55,087 nucleotides of DNA from Turicibacter sp. (GCA_030531025.1 JAUMTV010000006.1:1-55087), one strand, 5' to 3'; shown: positions 28,751 to 37,961, counted from the stretch's first letter. Program-made: numbers and translations. The notes: generated from the sequence alone by a model not told the origin.

Positions 28751-29049
28751 TTAAGGTTTTATCCAGCATTGTGGTTTGTCGCCATTTTTGTGGATATCTT
28801 CCGCTGAATTAATAGAACAATCGAAGATGTACATTGAGTTTAGCGGTGAGTGAGTAGGTGAAAAAAGGTGAACTAGCTTGTTAGGCGAGGATGGTAAAGT
28901 TAATGAGCAGTTTTGTAGTAAGGACACTTTTTTACTGATGGTACAAGTAAGTATTGAATAACAGTCAGTAATTCATTAAAGCCATCAATGCACGAATTAG
29001 AAAATGATTGCAAAGTTTTTTTAACCTCTGTAAATTTCATTTAGCTATA
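28751..29049 (+). other. Stretch without a recognisable gene between the repeat relic and the two-component module
   Basis: Both strands are interrupted by stops. A plus-strand reading (LIEQSKMYIEFSGE ... LLGEDGKVNEQFCSKDTF) hints at a decayed coding sequence, but it contains several stops and I recognise no family. Confidence 0.3.
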
Positions 29050-29078
29050 TTGTGTTTATCAACCCAAAGATTTATAAT
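29050..29078 (+). promoter_or_regulatory. Promoter of the XRE-remnant / two-component operon
   Basis: TTGTGT (29050-29055), 17-bp spacer, perfect TATAAT (29073-29078), 26 bases before the XRE start codon. Confidence 0.65.
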
Positions 29079-29104
29079 ACGAATTATATTAATGGAGGTG
29101 TATC

Positions 29105-29326
29105 ATGCCAACATCAGACATGATAAGAGAGTTGTGTGACAAACAGAATGTTAGTCTTACAAAGCTTTACAGGAGGATTAGGTAGACACCATAAATTTTC
29201 AATAAAAAACTGGAGCGAGTTACTACTTCCTCTATGGAAATGTTAGCAATTGCAGAGAATTTGGAAATTGAGTATGAACAGAATAAGTTTTTTGTTACCA
29301 AATGGAGAGTAGGTGTCAATAAATGA
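29105..29326 (+). pseudogene. XRE-family HTH regulator with two nonsense codons
   Basis: A strong GGAGGTG site precedes ATG 29105. The frame reads MPTSDMIRELCDKQNVSLTK, LYRRIR, stop, TP, stop, IFNKKLERVT, then SSMEMLAIAENLEIEYEQ, and ends overlapping the response-regulator start. The pattern is that of small Cro/CI-type regulators (RRIGQTPQNFNKKL), so TAG and TAA stand where CAG and CAA (Gln) are expected: two C-to-T changes in one short gene. The intact form is 73 residues. It probably once co-regulated the two-component/ABC module that it still leads. Translation through to the response regulator is likely uncoupled now. Confidence 0.8.
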
Positions 29327-30009
29327 TGAGTATTTTAGTTGTAGAAGATGATGAGAACGTAAATAGAGGAATTACGTTCTCTTTAGAAAAAGCAGGAAAT
29401 ATTGTTTTTTCTAGTGTAACAATTAAAGCAGCAAAAGAAATAGTGAAAAATCAGAAAATCGATATGGTAATCTGCGATATTAATCTACCAGATGGAAATG
29501 GACTAGATTTTATCAAATGGATGAGGCAACAATATAAAGCCTATATTATTTGCCTTACAGCATTGGATCAGGAAATAGATCAGGTAATGGGATATGAAGC
29601 TGGGGCGGATGATTATATCACAAAGCCGTTTAGTTTATCAGTTTTATTGCTCAAAATTGAGGCATATTTCAGAAGAAAGATAAGTTGTGAGAAACATACA
29701 AAACTAATATCTGGAGATATTCAAGTATTTTCAGAAGAAATGAGGGTCTTGGTAAAAGAGAAGGAAGTTTTATTAACAAAGAATGAATGGAAAATGCTGA
29801 TATTATTTTTAAAGCATCCAAAACAAGTTCTTTCTAAAAAGAAAATTCTAGAAAGTTTATTTGACGTTGATGGAGAATTTGTTGATGAGAATACCGTAGC
29901 GGTCAATATCAGGAGACTTCGTGAGAAGATTGAGGAAGATCCAGCAAAGCCAGTTTATTTGAAAAATATTCGAGGACTCGGCTATGTATGGAATCAGGAA
30001 GTAAGGTAG
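29323..30009 (+). CDS. OmpR-family response regulator
   Basis: 228 residues: receiver domain (about 1-115) with the acidic pair EDDE, phospho-acceptor D in VICDINLPDG, T in ICLTALD and K in DDYITKPF, then a winged-helix DNA-binding domain (about 130-228, LTKNEWKMLILFL...ENTVAVNIRRLREKI...NIRGLGYVW). It starts at ATG 29323 or 29326, overlapping the end of the broken XRE gene. It is followed after four bases by its histidine kinase. AGA arginine codons are frequent, unlike in the flanking core genes, which prefer CGT. It likely controls the adjacent ABC transporter. Confidence 0.94.
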   Translation: MMSILVVEDDENVNRGITFSLEKAGNIVFSSVTIKAAKEIVKNQKIDMVICDINLPDGNGLDFIKWMRQQYKAYIICLTALDQEIDQVMGYEAGADDYITKPFSLSVLLLKIEAYFRRKISCEKHTKLISGDIQVFSEEMRVLVKEKEVLLTKNEWKMLILFLKHPKQVLSKKKILESLFDVDGEFVDENTVAVNIRRLREKIEEDPAKPVYLKNIRGLGYVWNQEVR

Positions 30010-30013
30010 TCCT

Positions 30014-31276
30014 ATGAAAAAGCTTAAAGAAGAGAAAAAGCAAATCATTCGATTCATGTTGATTATGGTCTTATCTTACATAGGAATTAATGGTTTGACA
30101 ACTTATATTTACTATCAAAATTATCATAATAGTATTAACATCATGGCACAAATACTAGGGGATTCGGATACAGAGAAAACAGATATAGTATTCAAAATAC
30201 TTAAAAGTAATCCAATGGACTTTGTAGCAAAAGGAAAACAGTTATTGAAGCAGTATGGATATCTAGTAAATAATGAAAACGCGTTATTTGAGCGTTTCTA
30301 TCAAGAGTGCCTAGTCACTGCAATCATTACATTTATTTTGTTTACTATTGTTGCTATTTTACTGCTACGTTGGCAAAAATCAGTTTGGCGAGCGCAAAGA
30401 GCAAGATTGAATCAGATTGAAAAGACAATCGTGAATTTTAGGGAAAATAAATTAGAGGTATTTCTGCAAGAAGATGATTTAGAGGAACAGGAAAAGATCA
30501 AGTTTCAATTAGATGCGCTTGGGAATCATTTGAAATTACTAAAAGAAGAAGCAAGATTAGAGAGAGAAGGAACAAAAGAACTAGTATCAGATATTTCACA
30601 TCAGTTAAAAACACCAGTTGCAGCGTTAGATACTTGCTTTAGTGTCTTACTCCGAGAAAATTTAAACCAAGAGGAACAAAAAGAATTTTTTGCAAGGTGT
30701 AGAAATGCACTGGATGGCTTAGAGGTTTTGTTACAGTCCTTATTGCAAATATCTAAATTGGAATCTGGGATGATTCAAATTGAAAAGTGCAAGGTCCCGA
30801 TACTAGATACTATTGTCACTGCGGTTAATCGTGTTTATCCTAAGGCATTAGAAAAGAATATTGAGTTGGTATTTGATTATAATGAGGAATTAGAAGATTA
30901 TGTAATCGTGCAGGACAAGAAATGGCTGAGCGAGGCAATTATTAATGTTTTAGATAATGCTATTAAATATAGTCCCTCTAATTCCGAGGTATTCGTTCGA
31001 TTACAGAAGCGGCATGGTTTTGTCCGAATCGAGATTGAAGATCATGGAATAGGCATACCAAAACAAGAGTATCATAAGATATTTCAACGCTTTTTCAGAG
31101 GGACAATGCCTGCTGTAAAAGAAGAGAATGGTTCTGGAATTGGACTGTTTCTTACAAGAGAGATTATTGAAAGGCACCACGGAACAATTACGGTATCATC
31201 TTATTTAGGGCAAGGAGAGAATTCAAATAATAGGCATGGTAGTATATTTGTCATTCAGCTGCCAGAGAATGAGTAG
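30014..31276 (+). CDS. Sensor histidine kinase
   Basis: 420 residues: TM1 (about 14-34), an external loop of about 60 residues, TM2 (about 98-118), a HAMP-like/coiled-coil linker, DHp helix with the phospho-histidine in SDISHQLKTPVAA, and a HATPase domain with the N box (INVLDNAIKYSP) and G boxes (DHGIGIP, GSGIGLFLTREI). It phosphorylates the regulator encoded just upstream. The external loop is longer than in BceS-type intramembrane sensors, so it may sense its signal directly. A perfect 15-bp terminator overlaps the stop codon and separates it from the transporter genes. Confidence 0.93.
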   Translation: MKKLKEEKKQIIRFMLIMVLSYIGINGLTTYIYYQNYHNSINIMAQILGDSDTEKTDIVFKILKSNPMDFVAKGKQLLKQYGYLVNNENALFERFYQECLVTAIITFILFTIVAILLLRWQKSVWRAQRARLNQIEKTIVNFRENKLEVFLQEDDLEEQEKIKFQLDALGNHLKLLKEEARLEREGTKELVSDISHQLKTPVAALDTCFSVLLRENLNQEEQKEFFARCRNALDGLEVLLQSLLQISKLESGMIQIEKCKVPILDTIVTAVNRVYPKALEKNIELVFDYNEELEDYVIVQDKKWLSEAIINVLDNAIKYSPSNSEVFVRLQKRHGFVRIEIEDHGIGIPKQEYHKIFQRFFRGTMPAVKEENGSGIGLFLTREIIERHHGTITVSSYLGQGENSNNRHGSIFVIQLPENE

Positions 31277-31313
31277 AAGTCTTACGAATTTGTAAGACTT
31301 CTACTCATTTTTT
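31271..31313 (+). terminator. Terminator between the kinase and ABC genes
   Basis: GAGTAGAAGTCTTAC (31271-31285) pairs perfectly with GTAAGACTTCTACTC (31292-31306), then ATTTTTTG. It includes the kinase stop codon and implies separate transcription of regulator and transporter genes. Confidence 0.88.
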
Positions 31314-31380
31314 GAAAGTAAAATGAAAGATTTCTTTGTTATGATGATATAGAAAAAAGAAAATATGGAGGGTGGATTAA

Positions 31381-32055
31381 ATGAGTATTATATTGGAAAC
31401 AAAACAACTCTGTAAGTATTATGGAACAAATGAAAACCAAGTAAAAGCTGTGGATCATGTTAATATAAAGATCAATCAAGGAGAGTTTGTAGCAATTGTT
31501 GGAAAATCTGGATCAGGAAAAAGCACATTGCTGCATATGCTTGGAGGTTTGGATACCCCAACCAAAGGTAAGGTGATCATTTCAGACAAAGATATTTATC
31601 AGATGAAAGAAGATAAATTAGCTGTTTTTCGAAGAAGAAAAATTGGATTTATTTTTCAAGCATTTAATTTAGTATCATCAATTAACGTATGGGAAAATAT
31701 TGTTTTACCATTAGGATTGGATGGAAAGAAGGTAGAGGAAGAGTATGTAAATGATATTATTACAACTCTTGGAATTGAAAATCGAATTCATAATTTGCCT
31801 AATACACTATCAGGAGGACAACAACAAAGAGTTGCAATTGCGAGAGCCTTAGTTACAAGACCAGATATTCTGTTTGCAGATGAACCAACAGGTAATCTTG
31901 ATTCAAAAACTAGCGATGAGGTCATTAGTCTGTTAAAAATGACTGCAAAAAAATATGGTCAGACCATTGTAATGATTACGCATGATGAGGATATTGCTCA
32001 GGTTGCAGACCGAGTTCTTGTTATAGAAGACGGACAGGTGGTTGATTTTCGATGA
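31381..32055 (+). CDS. ABC transporter ATPase (MacB/LolD/BceA type)
   Basis: 224 residues with Walker A GKSGSGKSTL, the Q-loop IFQAFNLV, signature [15 protein letters not shown], Walker [14 protein letters not shown] and the H-loop ITHDE. This is the MacB/LolD/BceA class that works with FtsX-type permeases. It starts at ATG 31381 after GGAGGGTGG and overlaps the permease by four bases. Together with the two-component genes it forms a regulated export or detoxification module; antimicrobial peptides are the commonest substrates of such systems (inference). Confidence 0.95.
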   Translation: MSIILETKQLCKYYGTNENQVKAVDHVNIKINQGEFVAIVGKSGSGKSTLLHMLGGLDTPTKGKVIISDKDIYQMKEDKLAVFRRRKIGFIFQAFNLVSSINVWENIVLPLGLDGKKVEEEYVNDIITTLGIENRIHNLPNTLSGGQQQRVAIARALVTRPDILFADEPTGNLDSKTSDEVISLLKMTAKKYGQTIVMITHDEDIAQVADRVLVIEDGQVVDFR

Positions 32056-34481
32056 GAGCTATTACCAAAATTGCATTAAGTAATAACAAAAAAAATAAAA
32101 CTAGAAGTATTCTAATTATGCTTGCAATTGCATTAACCACTATGTTGCTTACAATTATTAGTACTGTTGGGAACGGAATGATTAACTTGCAAAAGGAAAA
32201 TGCGGCAAGCTCTTATGGAAGTAATTATGGACTATTTGTAGGAATTAATCATACACAGTTGCAGGAAGTAAACAGAAGAGCTGAAATAGATGAGATCGGA
32301 ATTATGCGTACAGGTGGAATCTTAAAAGGAAATCAAAAGGGAGGTTTTGTCAGTATCGATGAATCCGCTCGTAAGATGCTTCCGTATAATCAAGAATACT
32401 TATTAGAAGAGGGGGCTTATCCTGAGGGAGTTGAGGAGATTGCGGCAAGTAAGGCATTTTTCCAGTCACAAGGATATAAGAATGTAAGCGTAGGAGACAG
32501 AGTAAGTCTGTATTATCGTTCAGGAATGTCTGAAGAATATAGTAAGCAAGATTTTGTTATTAGCGGAATTTTGTATGACCGTGCAGAGTACCAGATCGAA
32601 TCTTCCTATATTGTTTTCTGTTCTTCATCCTTTTATGAAAGTCAATTTTTAGAGAATGAGCGAAAATTTAATGTGTATTTTACACTAAAGGATACAGTAA
32701 ATGTTTCGATGAACAATATAGATCCGGTGCTTACCAATATTGCGACATCTTGTGGAATAGATAGTAAAAGTTTAATTATTAATAATTATTATTTGTCATG
32801 GACGTTGGAACCAAGTTATGAAATGATTGCTGTCTGTGGAATTCTTATTTTAGGGGTTGTATTATTTTCTGTTGTGGTTATATTTAATATTTTTCAAGTA
32901 GGGATTGCCCAAAAGATACAGGAATATGGAAAAATTAAAGCATTAGGCGCAACCAAAAGGCAGTTAAAACGGTTAATCTTTGAGGAGGGAATGATCTTAG
33001 CGATGATTTCAATCCCTATTGGTTTGATCATTGGCTTTTTGATTGCAAAAGGGAGTTTTGGATGGTTAATAGAGCAAGGAAATTTAGTAGCAGATGGCAT
33101 GAAAAACAATCAGGTTCCACTATTTTCTGTAACCATGATATTGATTAGTGCAGGAGCTTCATTACTTACAGTGATACTGGCACTTCGAAAACCAATGAAA
33201 ATTGTTGCGAAAATATCTCCAATTGAAGCAACCAGATATCTAGAAAACTCGACAAGAAAAAATCAGGGAATGCGAAGAGGAAAGAAAAATGTTTCTGTAT
33301 TTTCTATGGCAATGGCTAATATAGTAGGAAATAAGAAAAGAACAATTGAAACAATTCTTACGATGGGACTTTCATGTGTGTTATTTGTCATTATCTCAAA
33401 CTATGTTGGAAATATTGATACGGAATATGAGGCAAGAAGGGGACTAAATCATGGACAATTTGAATTGAAACTGGATTATTCTCTTGAATGGGATGAAGTA
33501 TATGTAGAAAATAATTTGGATTCGATTTTAAAGAATAATCCATTGAATGAATCGTTAATTGCAAAAATTAGAACTATTCCAGGAGTTCAGGATGTGATGA
33601 CTCGGGAAATAGTTGTTGCAAATATAAATGGCACCAAGCAGGTTGTTTCTATCGTGAATAAAGAGGATTTTGAAAAGATGCGTTATGAAGGCGACCTTGG
33701 CTCAATGGATTATGATGAGGCTGTGGAAAATGGAGATCTTTTCTTCGGCTGGGCTATGTGGATGGAGTCAGATGGATATTCATTGGGTGACTCGATTTCT
33801 TTAGAGCTAGATAATGGAACAGAAAAATTTAATTATGAGGGAAATATTTCCGGTGCATTTGTAAGTGCTGATACTTACTTGGTTATGCCAGAGGAGGTAT
33901 ATCATAGTTTACAGCATGAGGGTTCATCGTATGGGTATCTTTGGGTTGATTGTGATGAAAATGATGTGATTTCTGTGGAGCAGAAAATTAAAAGTCTGAT
34001 TGAAGATACTTCTTATATTCAAGTTAGAACGTATCATGATGAGCTAGAAATGGCAGAGTTTACAAGCCGAATGATGAACTTGGCATGTTATTTATTCATG
34101 GCAATTGTAGGACTTATTGGGTTTATGAATCTAGCCAATACCATGATTATTAATATCATAACTAAAAAGCAGGAATACGGAGTCTTGCAGGCGGTGGGGA
34201 TGACAAATAGACAATTAAACTGGAGTCTGCAGATTCAAGGGCTGATTTTTACATTGGGGACGATAGGGGTTGCACTTATTGTAGGACTACCACTTGGACA
34301 TATGATATTTTCTTATGCTAAAAAGAATGGAATATTTGGAATGAATGTTTATCATGTTCCAGTTGTTCCGATTTTAGTGATGATTACTTTGGTTGGGATT
34401 TTGCAAATTGTGTTATCATTTATGTTAAGTCATAATTTGAAAAAAGAGACGCTGGTTGAAAGAATCCGTTATCAGGGATAG
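32052..34481 (+). CDS. ABC transporter permease with two FtsX domains
   Basis: 809 residues. TM1 (about 18-40) is followed by an extracellular domain, three membrane segments (about 255-375) forming the first FtsX domain, then TM5 (about 427-447), a second extracellular domain (about 455-665) and three final membrane segments (about 675-795). The motif QEYGKIKALGATKRQLKR is echoed by KQEYGVLQAVGMTNRQLN at the same position of the second FtsX domain. The duplicated MacB-like layout differs from BceB (10 TM, one large domain). It starts inside the ATPase gene (ATGA overlap). Arginine is often AGA. It probably moves or senses peptide or lipid-like compounds at the membrane. Confidence 0.92.
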   Translation: MRAITKIALSNNKKNKTRSILIMLAIALTTMLLTIISTVGNGMINLQKENAASSYGSNYGLFVGINHTQLQEVNRRAEIDEIGIMRTGGILKGNQKGGFVSIDESARKMLPYNQEYLLEEGAYPEGVEEIAASKAFFQSQGYKNVSVGDRVSLYYRSGMSEEYSKQDFVISGILYDRAEYQIESSYIVFCSSSFYESQFLENERKFNVYFTLKDTVNVSMNNIDPVLTNIATSCGIDSKSLIINNYYLSWTLEPSYEMIAVCGILILGVVLFSVVVIFNIFQVGIAQKIQEYGKIKALGATKRQLKRLIFEEGMILAMISIPIGLIIGFLIAKGSFGWLIEQGNLVADGMKNNQVPLFSVTMILISAGASLLTVILALRKPMKIVAKISPIEATRYLENSTRKNQGMRRGKKNVSVFSMAMANIVGNKKRTIETILTMGLSCVLFVIISNYVGNIDTEYEARRGLNHGQFELKLDYSLEWDEVYVENNLDSILKNNPLNESLIAKIRTIPGVQDVMTREIVVANINGTKQVVSIVNKEDFEKMRYEGDLGSMDYDEAVENGDLFFGWAMWMESDGYSLGDSISLELDNGTEKFNYEGNISGAFVSADTYLVMPEEVYHSLQHEGSSYGYLWVDCDENDVISVEQKIKSLIEDTSYIQVRTYHDELEMAEFTSRMMNLACYLFMAIVGLIGFMNLANTMIINIITKKQEYGVLQAVGMTNRQLNWSLQIQGLIFTLGTIGVALIVGLPLGHMIFSYAKKNGIFGMNVYHVPVVPILVMITLVGILQIVLSFMLSHNLKKETLVERIRYQG

Positions 34482-34531
34482 ATTGACGGTATAATATTCG
34501 TAACCAAATGTTGTACAAATGTATCAGTATA

Positions 34532-34574
34532 AAAATAAGTACGGCACACTATTATGGTGTCGTACTTATTTTTT
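34532..34574 (+). terminator. Terminator of the ABC operon
   Basis: AAGTACGGCACAC pairs with GGTGTCGTACTT, followed by ATTTTTT. Confidence 0.85.
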
Positions 34575-34746
34575 ATATATAGAAACAGAAATGTATTTCA
34601 TCATTCTATATCAGTCTTAGTTAATCGATTGCTTTAATACTAAGACAGACTATAGTCCAGGGGTCACCTACCATGCGAAGCATGTTTCCTCCATTAGTAG
34701 GGCTTAAAAGTTTTCCGATATGAAAAACTTATCTGGACTTATATAT
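34574..34746 (-). repeat. Dispersed structured repeat, copy B (reverse strand)
   Basis: Read on the minus strand it starts ATATATAAGTCCAG and ends ACATTTCTGTTTCTATATA. GTCCAG/CTGGAC closing stem intact, AAGTTTT/AAAACTT stem, apical CATGC-TTC-GCATG hairpin. It lies downstream of the ABC operon terminator, opposite to it in direction. The 160 bases between it and the right direct repeat hold nothing I can assign. Confidence 0.8.
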
Positions 34747-34908
34747 AATCAACAGCATTTATATTTATTTTTGGTGGCATTATATGTTCTACTGGTAAAA
34801 ATATTTGGATATAAGGGGATGAATACATTTCCTCTTACGGATAAAGGTATGAAAATAACCTCGATAGATTATTACTAATGAATGAGGGAATATCACGTAC
34901 TTACTCTG

Positions 34909-35083
34909 TAGATTAATTATGCTGATTTTATAATTTTTTTCAATCATTTGTATCTTGGTTAAAAAGTAAATAAAAGAGATGTTGAGTACATATTGTCTGA
35001 ATGTATGCAACATCTTTTTTATTCTTATTAAGTTATTTATTAGTTAGTGCCATCCGAATAAGGTTTCACCTTGATTTAATGAT
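34909..35083 (+). repeat. Right copy of the ~180-bp direct repeat
   Basis: Matches 28571-28750, including a bidirectional terminator (34979-35025) and the last codons of the aldo-keto reductase on the minus strand, which here are in frame (SLNQGETLFGWH-stop). Outside the repeat the two sequences diverge. Confidence 0.8.
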
Positions 35084-35756
35084 CTAATCTTATTCATATT
35101 CTCTGCAGTTAATTCAAAATCAAAGATTTCCATATTTTCGATCAGTCTACTTTTATGAGAAGACTTAGGGATGACCGAGATGCCACGTTGAATTAATAAT
35201 CTTAGAGCAACTTGGGCTATTGTTTTATTATATTTTTGTCTAATAGCTGCTAAAACTTCATTTTCAAAAAAGTTATTTTTTCCTTTAACAAAAGGGCTTC
35301 AGGCTTGAATGTGAGTCGCATTTAAATCCATAACCTCTTTAAGTTGATTTTGTTGGAAAAAAACTTAATTAACAGCAGGAATAATTTCGCAGTTTTGAAT
35401 AAAGTCACGATATAACTTTACATTAAAATTAGAAATTCCAACGGCTCTAATTTTCCCATATAATCGAGCTGTAATTCTTTCAGAGAATTTTCAATAGCTG
35501 ATTTTGTACCTTTATAACTATTATGAGATCGACATATCTTCGTTGTAATAAACAATTCCTCACGAGGAACATGACACCTCTTAATTGCATTTCTAACCTC
35601 ACGTTCATTTTTATACATTTGTGCAGTATCAATTAATCGATAGCCTAGTTCAATAGCCGTAAGAACACTTTCCTCACATTCTTGACCTTGAAGTCTAGCA
35701 GTCCCCATTCCTAAGATGGGCATTTTAACTTGATTATTTAAGGTGATATAATTCAT
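35044..35756 (-). pseudogene. Aldo-keto reductase, disrupted
   Basis: The N-terminal 100 residues are a clear AKR: MNYITLNNQVKMPILGMGTA, the catalytic Asp/Tyr region IDTAQMYKNE and FITTKI. After LKELQLDYM the segment that normally holds IDLYLIHxP is missing and the frame shifts. In the other frame the protein continues GKIRAVGISNF, then meets a TAA where VNQVFF is expected and a TGA where QAWSPF is expected, before ending IAQVALRLLIQRGISVIPKSS ... GETLFGWH. So there is one deletion with frameshift plus two nonsense changes. The intact parent would be an NADPH-dependent carbonyl reductase of about 280 residues. A good GGAGGATAA-type site lies before the start. Confidence 0.88.
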
Positions 35757-35893
35757 AGTTATCCTCCAGATTGTTGTATCTTAATAAATACGTTTTTATA
35801 TCATTAATTCGCTTAAATTGTAATTATTTAGAAAATTAAATCGTATGATTAGTATAAGAACAATTTAATTCAGTTTTAGTGAGGAGGGAGATC

Positions 35894-36553
35894 ATGGATT
35901 TTGAATTTATTAGGACTTACACACCGATGTATGTAGAGGCTGCAAAATTAACAATGAGTATCGCCTTTCAAGGAATTTTACTATCTACATTAGTTGGATT
36001 TATTTGCTGTTTAATTCGATATTATAAAGTTCCTATTTTACGGCGAATTATTGGTGTGTATATAGAGCTTTCAAGAAATACTCCGCTATTAATTCAGTTG
36101 TTTTTCTTGTATTTCGGATTGCCGAAGCTAGGAATCTTTTTAAGTTCTGAAGCATGCGGGGCATTAGGGTTAACCTTTTTAGGTGGAAGTTATATGGCTG
36201 AGGCCTTTCGTAGTGGGCTTGAGGCTATTCCAATGAGTCAAACAGAATCGGGATTAAGTTTAGGATTAACAAGATGGCAAGTGTTACGCTACATTGTTAT
36301 TCCACAGGCAGCTGTTGTCTCTTTACCAGCTTTTAGTGCCAATACAATCTTTTTAATTAAGGAAACATCTGTCTTTAGCGTTGTTGCACTCGCTGATTTA
36401 ATGTATGTCGCTAAAGGATTAATTGGCTTATATTATAAAACGGATGAATCATTATTTATGTTAGTTGTTTCTTACTTACTGCTGTTATTACCGATTTCTT
36501 TAATTTTGAGCTTCATTGAAAGGAAGGTGCGCTATGCAGGAGTGGGGAATTAG
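35894..36553 (+). CDS. Polar amino-acid ABC permease (HisM/GlnP family), first subunit
   Basis: The ATG at 35894 (MDFEFIRTYTPMYVEA) follows GAGGAGGGAG; the open frame extends 15 bases upstream through that site. About 219 residues with five or so membrane segments and the family's cytoplasmic EAA loop (EAFRSGLEAIPMSQTESGLSL). With the next three genes it makes a complete importer of the permease-permease-ATPase-binding protein order. It imports a polar amino acid, cystine or similar; the exact substrate is not visible. Its 3' end overlaps the second permease by 20 bases. Confidence 0.93.
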   Translation: MDFEFIRTYTPMYVEAAKLTMSIAFQGILLSTLVGFICCLIRYYKVPILRRIIGVYIELSRNTPLLIQLFFLYFGLPKLGIFLSSEACGALGLTFLGGSYMAEAFRSGLEAIPMSQTESGLSLGLTRWQVLRYIVIPQAAVVSLPAFSANTIFLIKETSVFSVVALADLMYVAKGLIGLYYKTDESLFMLVVSYLLLLLPISLILSFIERKVRYAGVGN

Positions 36554-37211
36554 TGTTTTATTTGAAGGAAGGAATTTTATTCGTTTATTAGAAGGCTTGT
36601 GGGTTACCTTAGAAATTTCATTAATCTCGGTTTTAGTTTCAGTGATCTTAGGAATTGGAATGGGAGTTTTAATGAGTATGAATTCTAGAGTAATTAAACT
36701 CATTTGCCGTCTCTACTTAGATACCGTTCGAATTATTCCGCAATTAGTATTACTTTTTTTAGCTTATTTTGGGCTCAGCAAATCATTCGGTGTTAACTTA
36801 TCTGGTGAAGTTGCCGCAGTCTTAGTCTTTTCTTTTTGGGGAATTGCAGAAATGGGAGACTTAGTACGAGGAGCATTAAATTCTATTCCCAAACATCAAT
36901 ATGAAACAGGACTTGCTATTGGTTTAAATAAGCGACAGCTTTATCAATATGTCATTATTCCACAAATCATCAGACGGCTGTTACCGCAAACGATTAATTT
37001 AGTAACTCGTATTATTAAAACGACGTCATTGATTGTTTTAATTGGGGTTGTGGAAGTGGTGAAAGTCGGTCAACAAATTATTGAAGCTTCTCGTTTAACC
37101 GTTCCAAGTGCTGCTCTTTGGATTTACGGCGTTATTTTTCTTCTTTATTTTTTTATCTGTTATCCAATTTCAGTACTAGCCGCGAAGCTAGAGAAGCGAT
37201 GGGAGGTGTAG
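36534..37211 (+). CDS. Polar amino-acid ABC permease, second subunit
   Basis: The ATG at 36534 (MQEWGISVLFEGRNFI) follows AAAGGAAGGTG inside the end of the first permease gene. 225 residues, about five membrane segments, EAA loop GDLVRGALNSIPKHQYETG. It pairs with the upstream permease as a heterodimeric channel; overlapping genes suggest coupled translation. Confidence 0.93.
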   Translation: MQEWGISVLFEGRNFIRLLEGLWVTLEISLISVLVSVILGIGMGVLMSMNSRVIKLICRLYLDTVRIIPQLVLLFLAYFGLSKSFGVNLSGEVAAVLVFSFWGIAEMGDLVRGALNSIPKHQYETGLAIGLNKRQLYQYVIIPQIIRRLLPQTINLVTRIIKTTSLIVLIGVVEVVKVGQQIIEASRLTVPSAALWIYGVIFLLYFFICYPISVLAAKLEKRWEV

Positions 37212-37220
37212 AAAACGATT

Positions 37221-37961
37221 ATGAGTGAAACAATATTAAAGTTAAATCATGTGACGAAAAGTTATGATCAGACTGTTATTTTTTCAGATTTTTCATTAGA
37301 AGTGCAAAAAGGAGAAGTCGTTGTTATTTTAGGGCCGTCTGGTTGTGGGAAAAGTACATTACTTCGATGTATTAATGGGTTAGAAAAGATTCAAGGAGGA
37401 GAGATTTTATTAGAGGATGAACTCATTAGTCATCAAAGTAAACAGATGACTTTGATTAGACAGAAAATTGGAATGGTGTTTCAAAGTTATGAACTGTTTC
37501 CACATATGGATGTACTACATAACATTATCCTTGGACCTACAAAAGCTCAAGGACGGGAGAAAGCAGAAGTCATTAAAGAAGCAGAAACATTACTAGCTCG
37601 AGTTGGATTGCTAGATAAGAAAAAGGCATATCCACGACAATTATCTGGTGGGCAAAAACAACGGGTTGCGATTGTTCGTACCCTTTGTATGAAACCGGAA
37701 ATTTTATTATTTGATGAAGTGACAGCTGCCCTTGACCCAGAAATGGTTCGAGAAGTATTAGATGTGATTCTTTCCCTTGCTAAAGAAGGAAGTACGATGG
37801 TAATTGTCACACATGAAATGGAATTTGCTCGTGCGATTGCCGATCGAATTATCTTTTTAGATGAAGGGAAAATCATTGAAGAAACAGATCCAGAAACATT
37901 TTTTACAAATCCAAAAACAACGAGAGCGAAACAGTTTTTAAATCTATTTAAATTTGAATAG
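37221..37961 (+). CDS. Polar amino-acid ABC ATPase (GlnQ/HisP family)
   Basis: 246 residues with Walker A GPSGCGKSTLL, Q-loop VFQSYELFPHM, signature LSGGQKQRVAIVRTL, Walker B ILLFDEVTAALDPE (VT rather than the usual PT) and H-loop VTHEMEFA. The GlnQ-type SYELFPHM and TSALDPE-like regions place it in the amino-acid uptake class. Nine bases separate it from the second permease. Confidence 0.95.
   Translation: MSETILKLNHVTKSYDQTVIFSDFSLEVQKGEVVVILGPSGCGKSTLLRCINGLEKIQGGEILLEDELISHQSKQMTLIRQKIGMVFQSYELFPHMDVLHNIILGPTKAQGREKAEVIKEAETLLARVGLLDKKKAYPRQLSGGQKQRVAIVRTLCMKPEILLFDEVTAALDPEMVREVLDVILSLAKEGSTMVIVTHEMEFARAIADRIIFLDEGKIIEETDPETFFTNPKTTRAKQFLNLFKFE

Noticed and set aside
29323..34481. Canonical BceRS-BceAB bacitracin module
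   Set aside because: The kinase has a sizeable external loop and the permease has a duplicated FtsX layout rather than the BceB topology, so only a general peptide-export role is inferred.
34789..35013. Minus-strand open frame between repeat copy B and the AKR remnant
   Set aside because: It runs through a terminator and repeat sequence, has no clear ribosome binding site and shows no domain.
28571..35083. Insertion sequence or integrase-borne island
   Set aside because: No transposase, integrase or tRNA attachment site is visible in or beside the block; only the direct repeats and codon use suggest acquisition.
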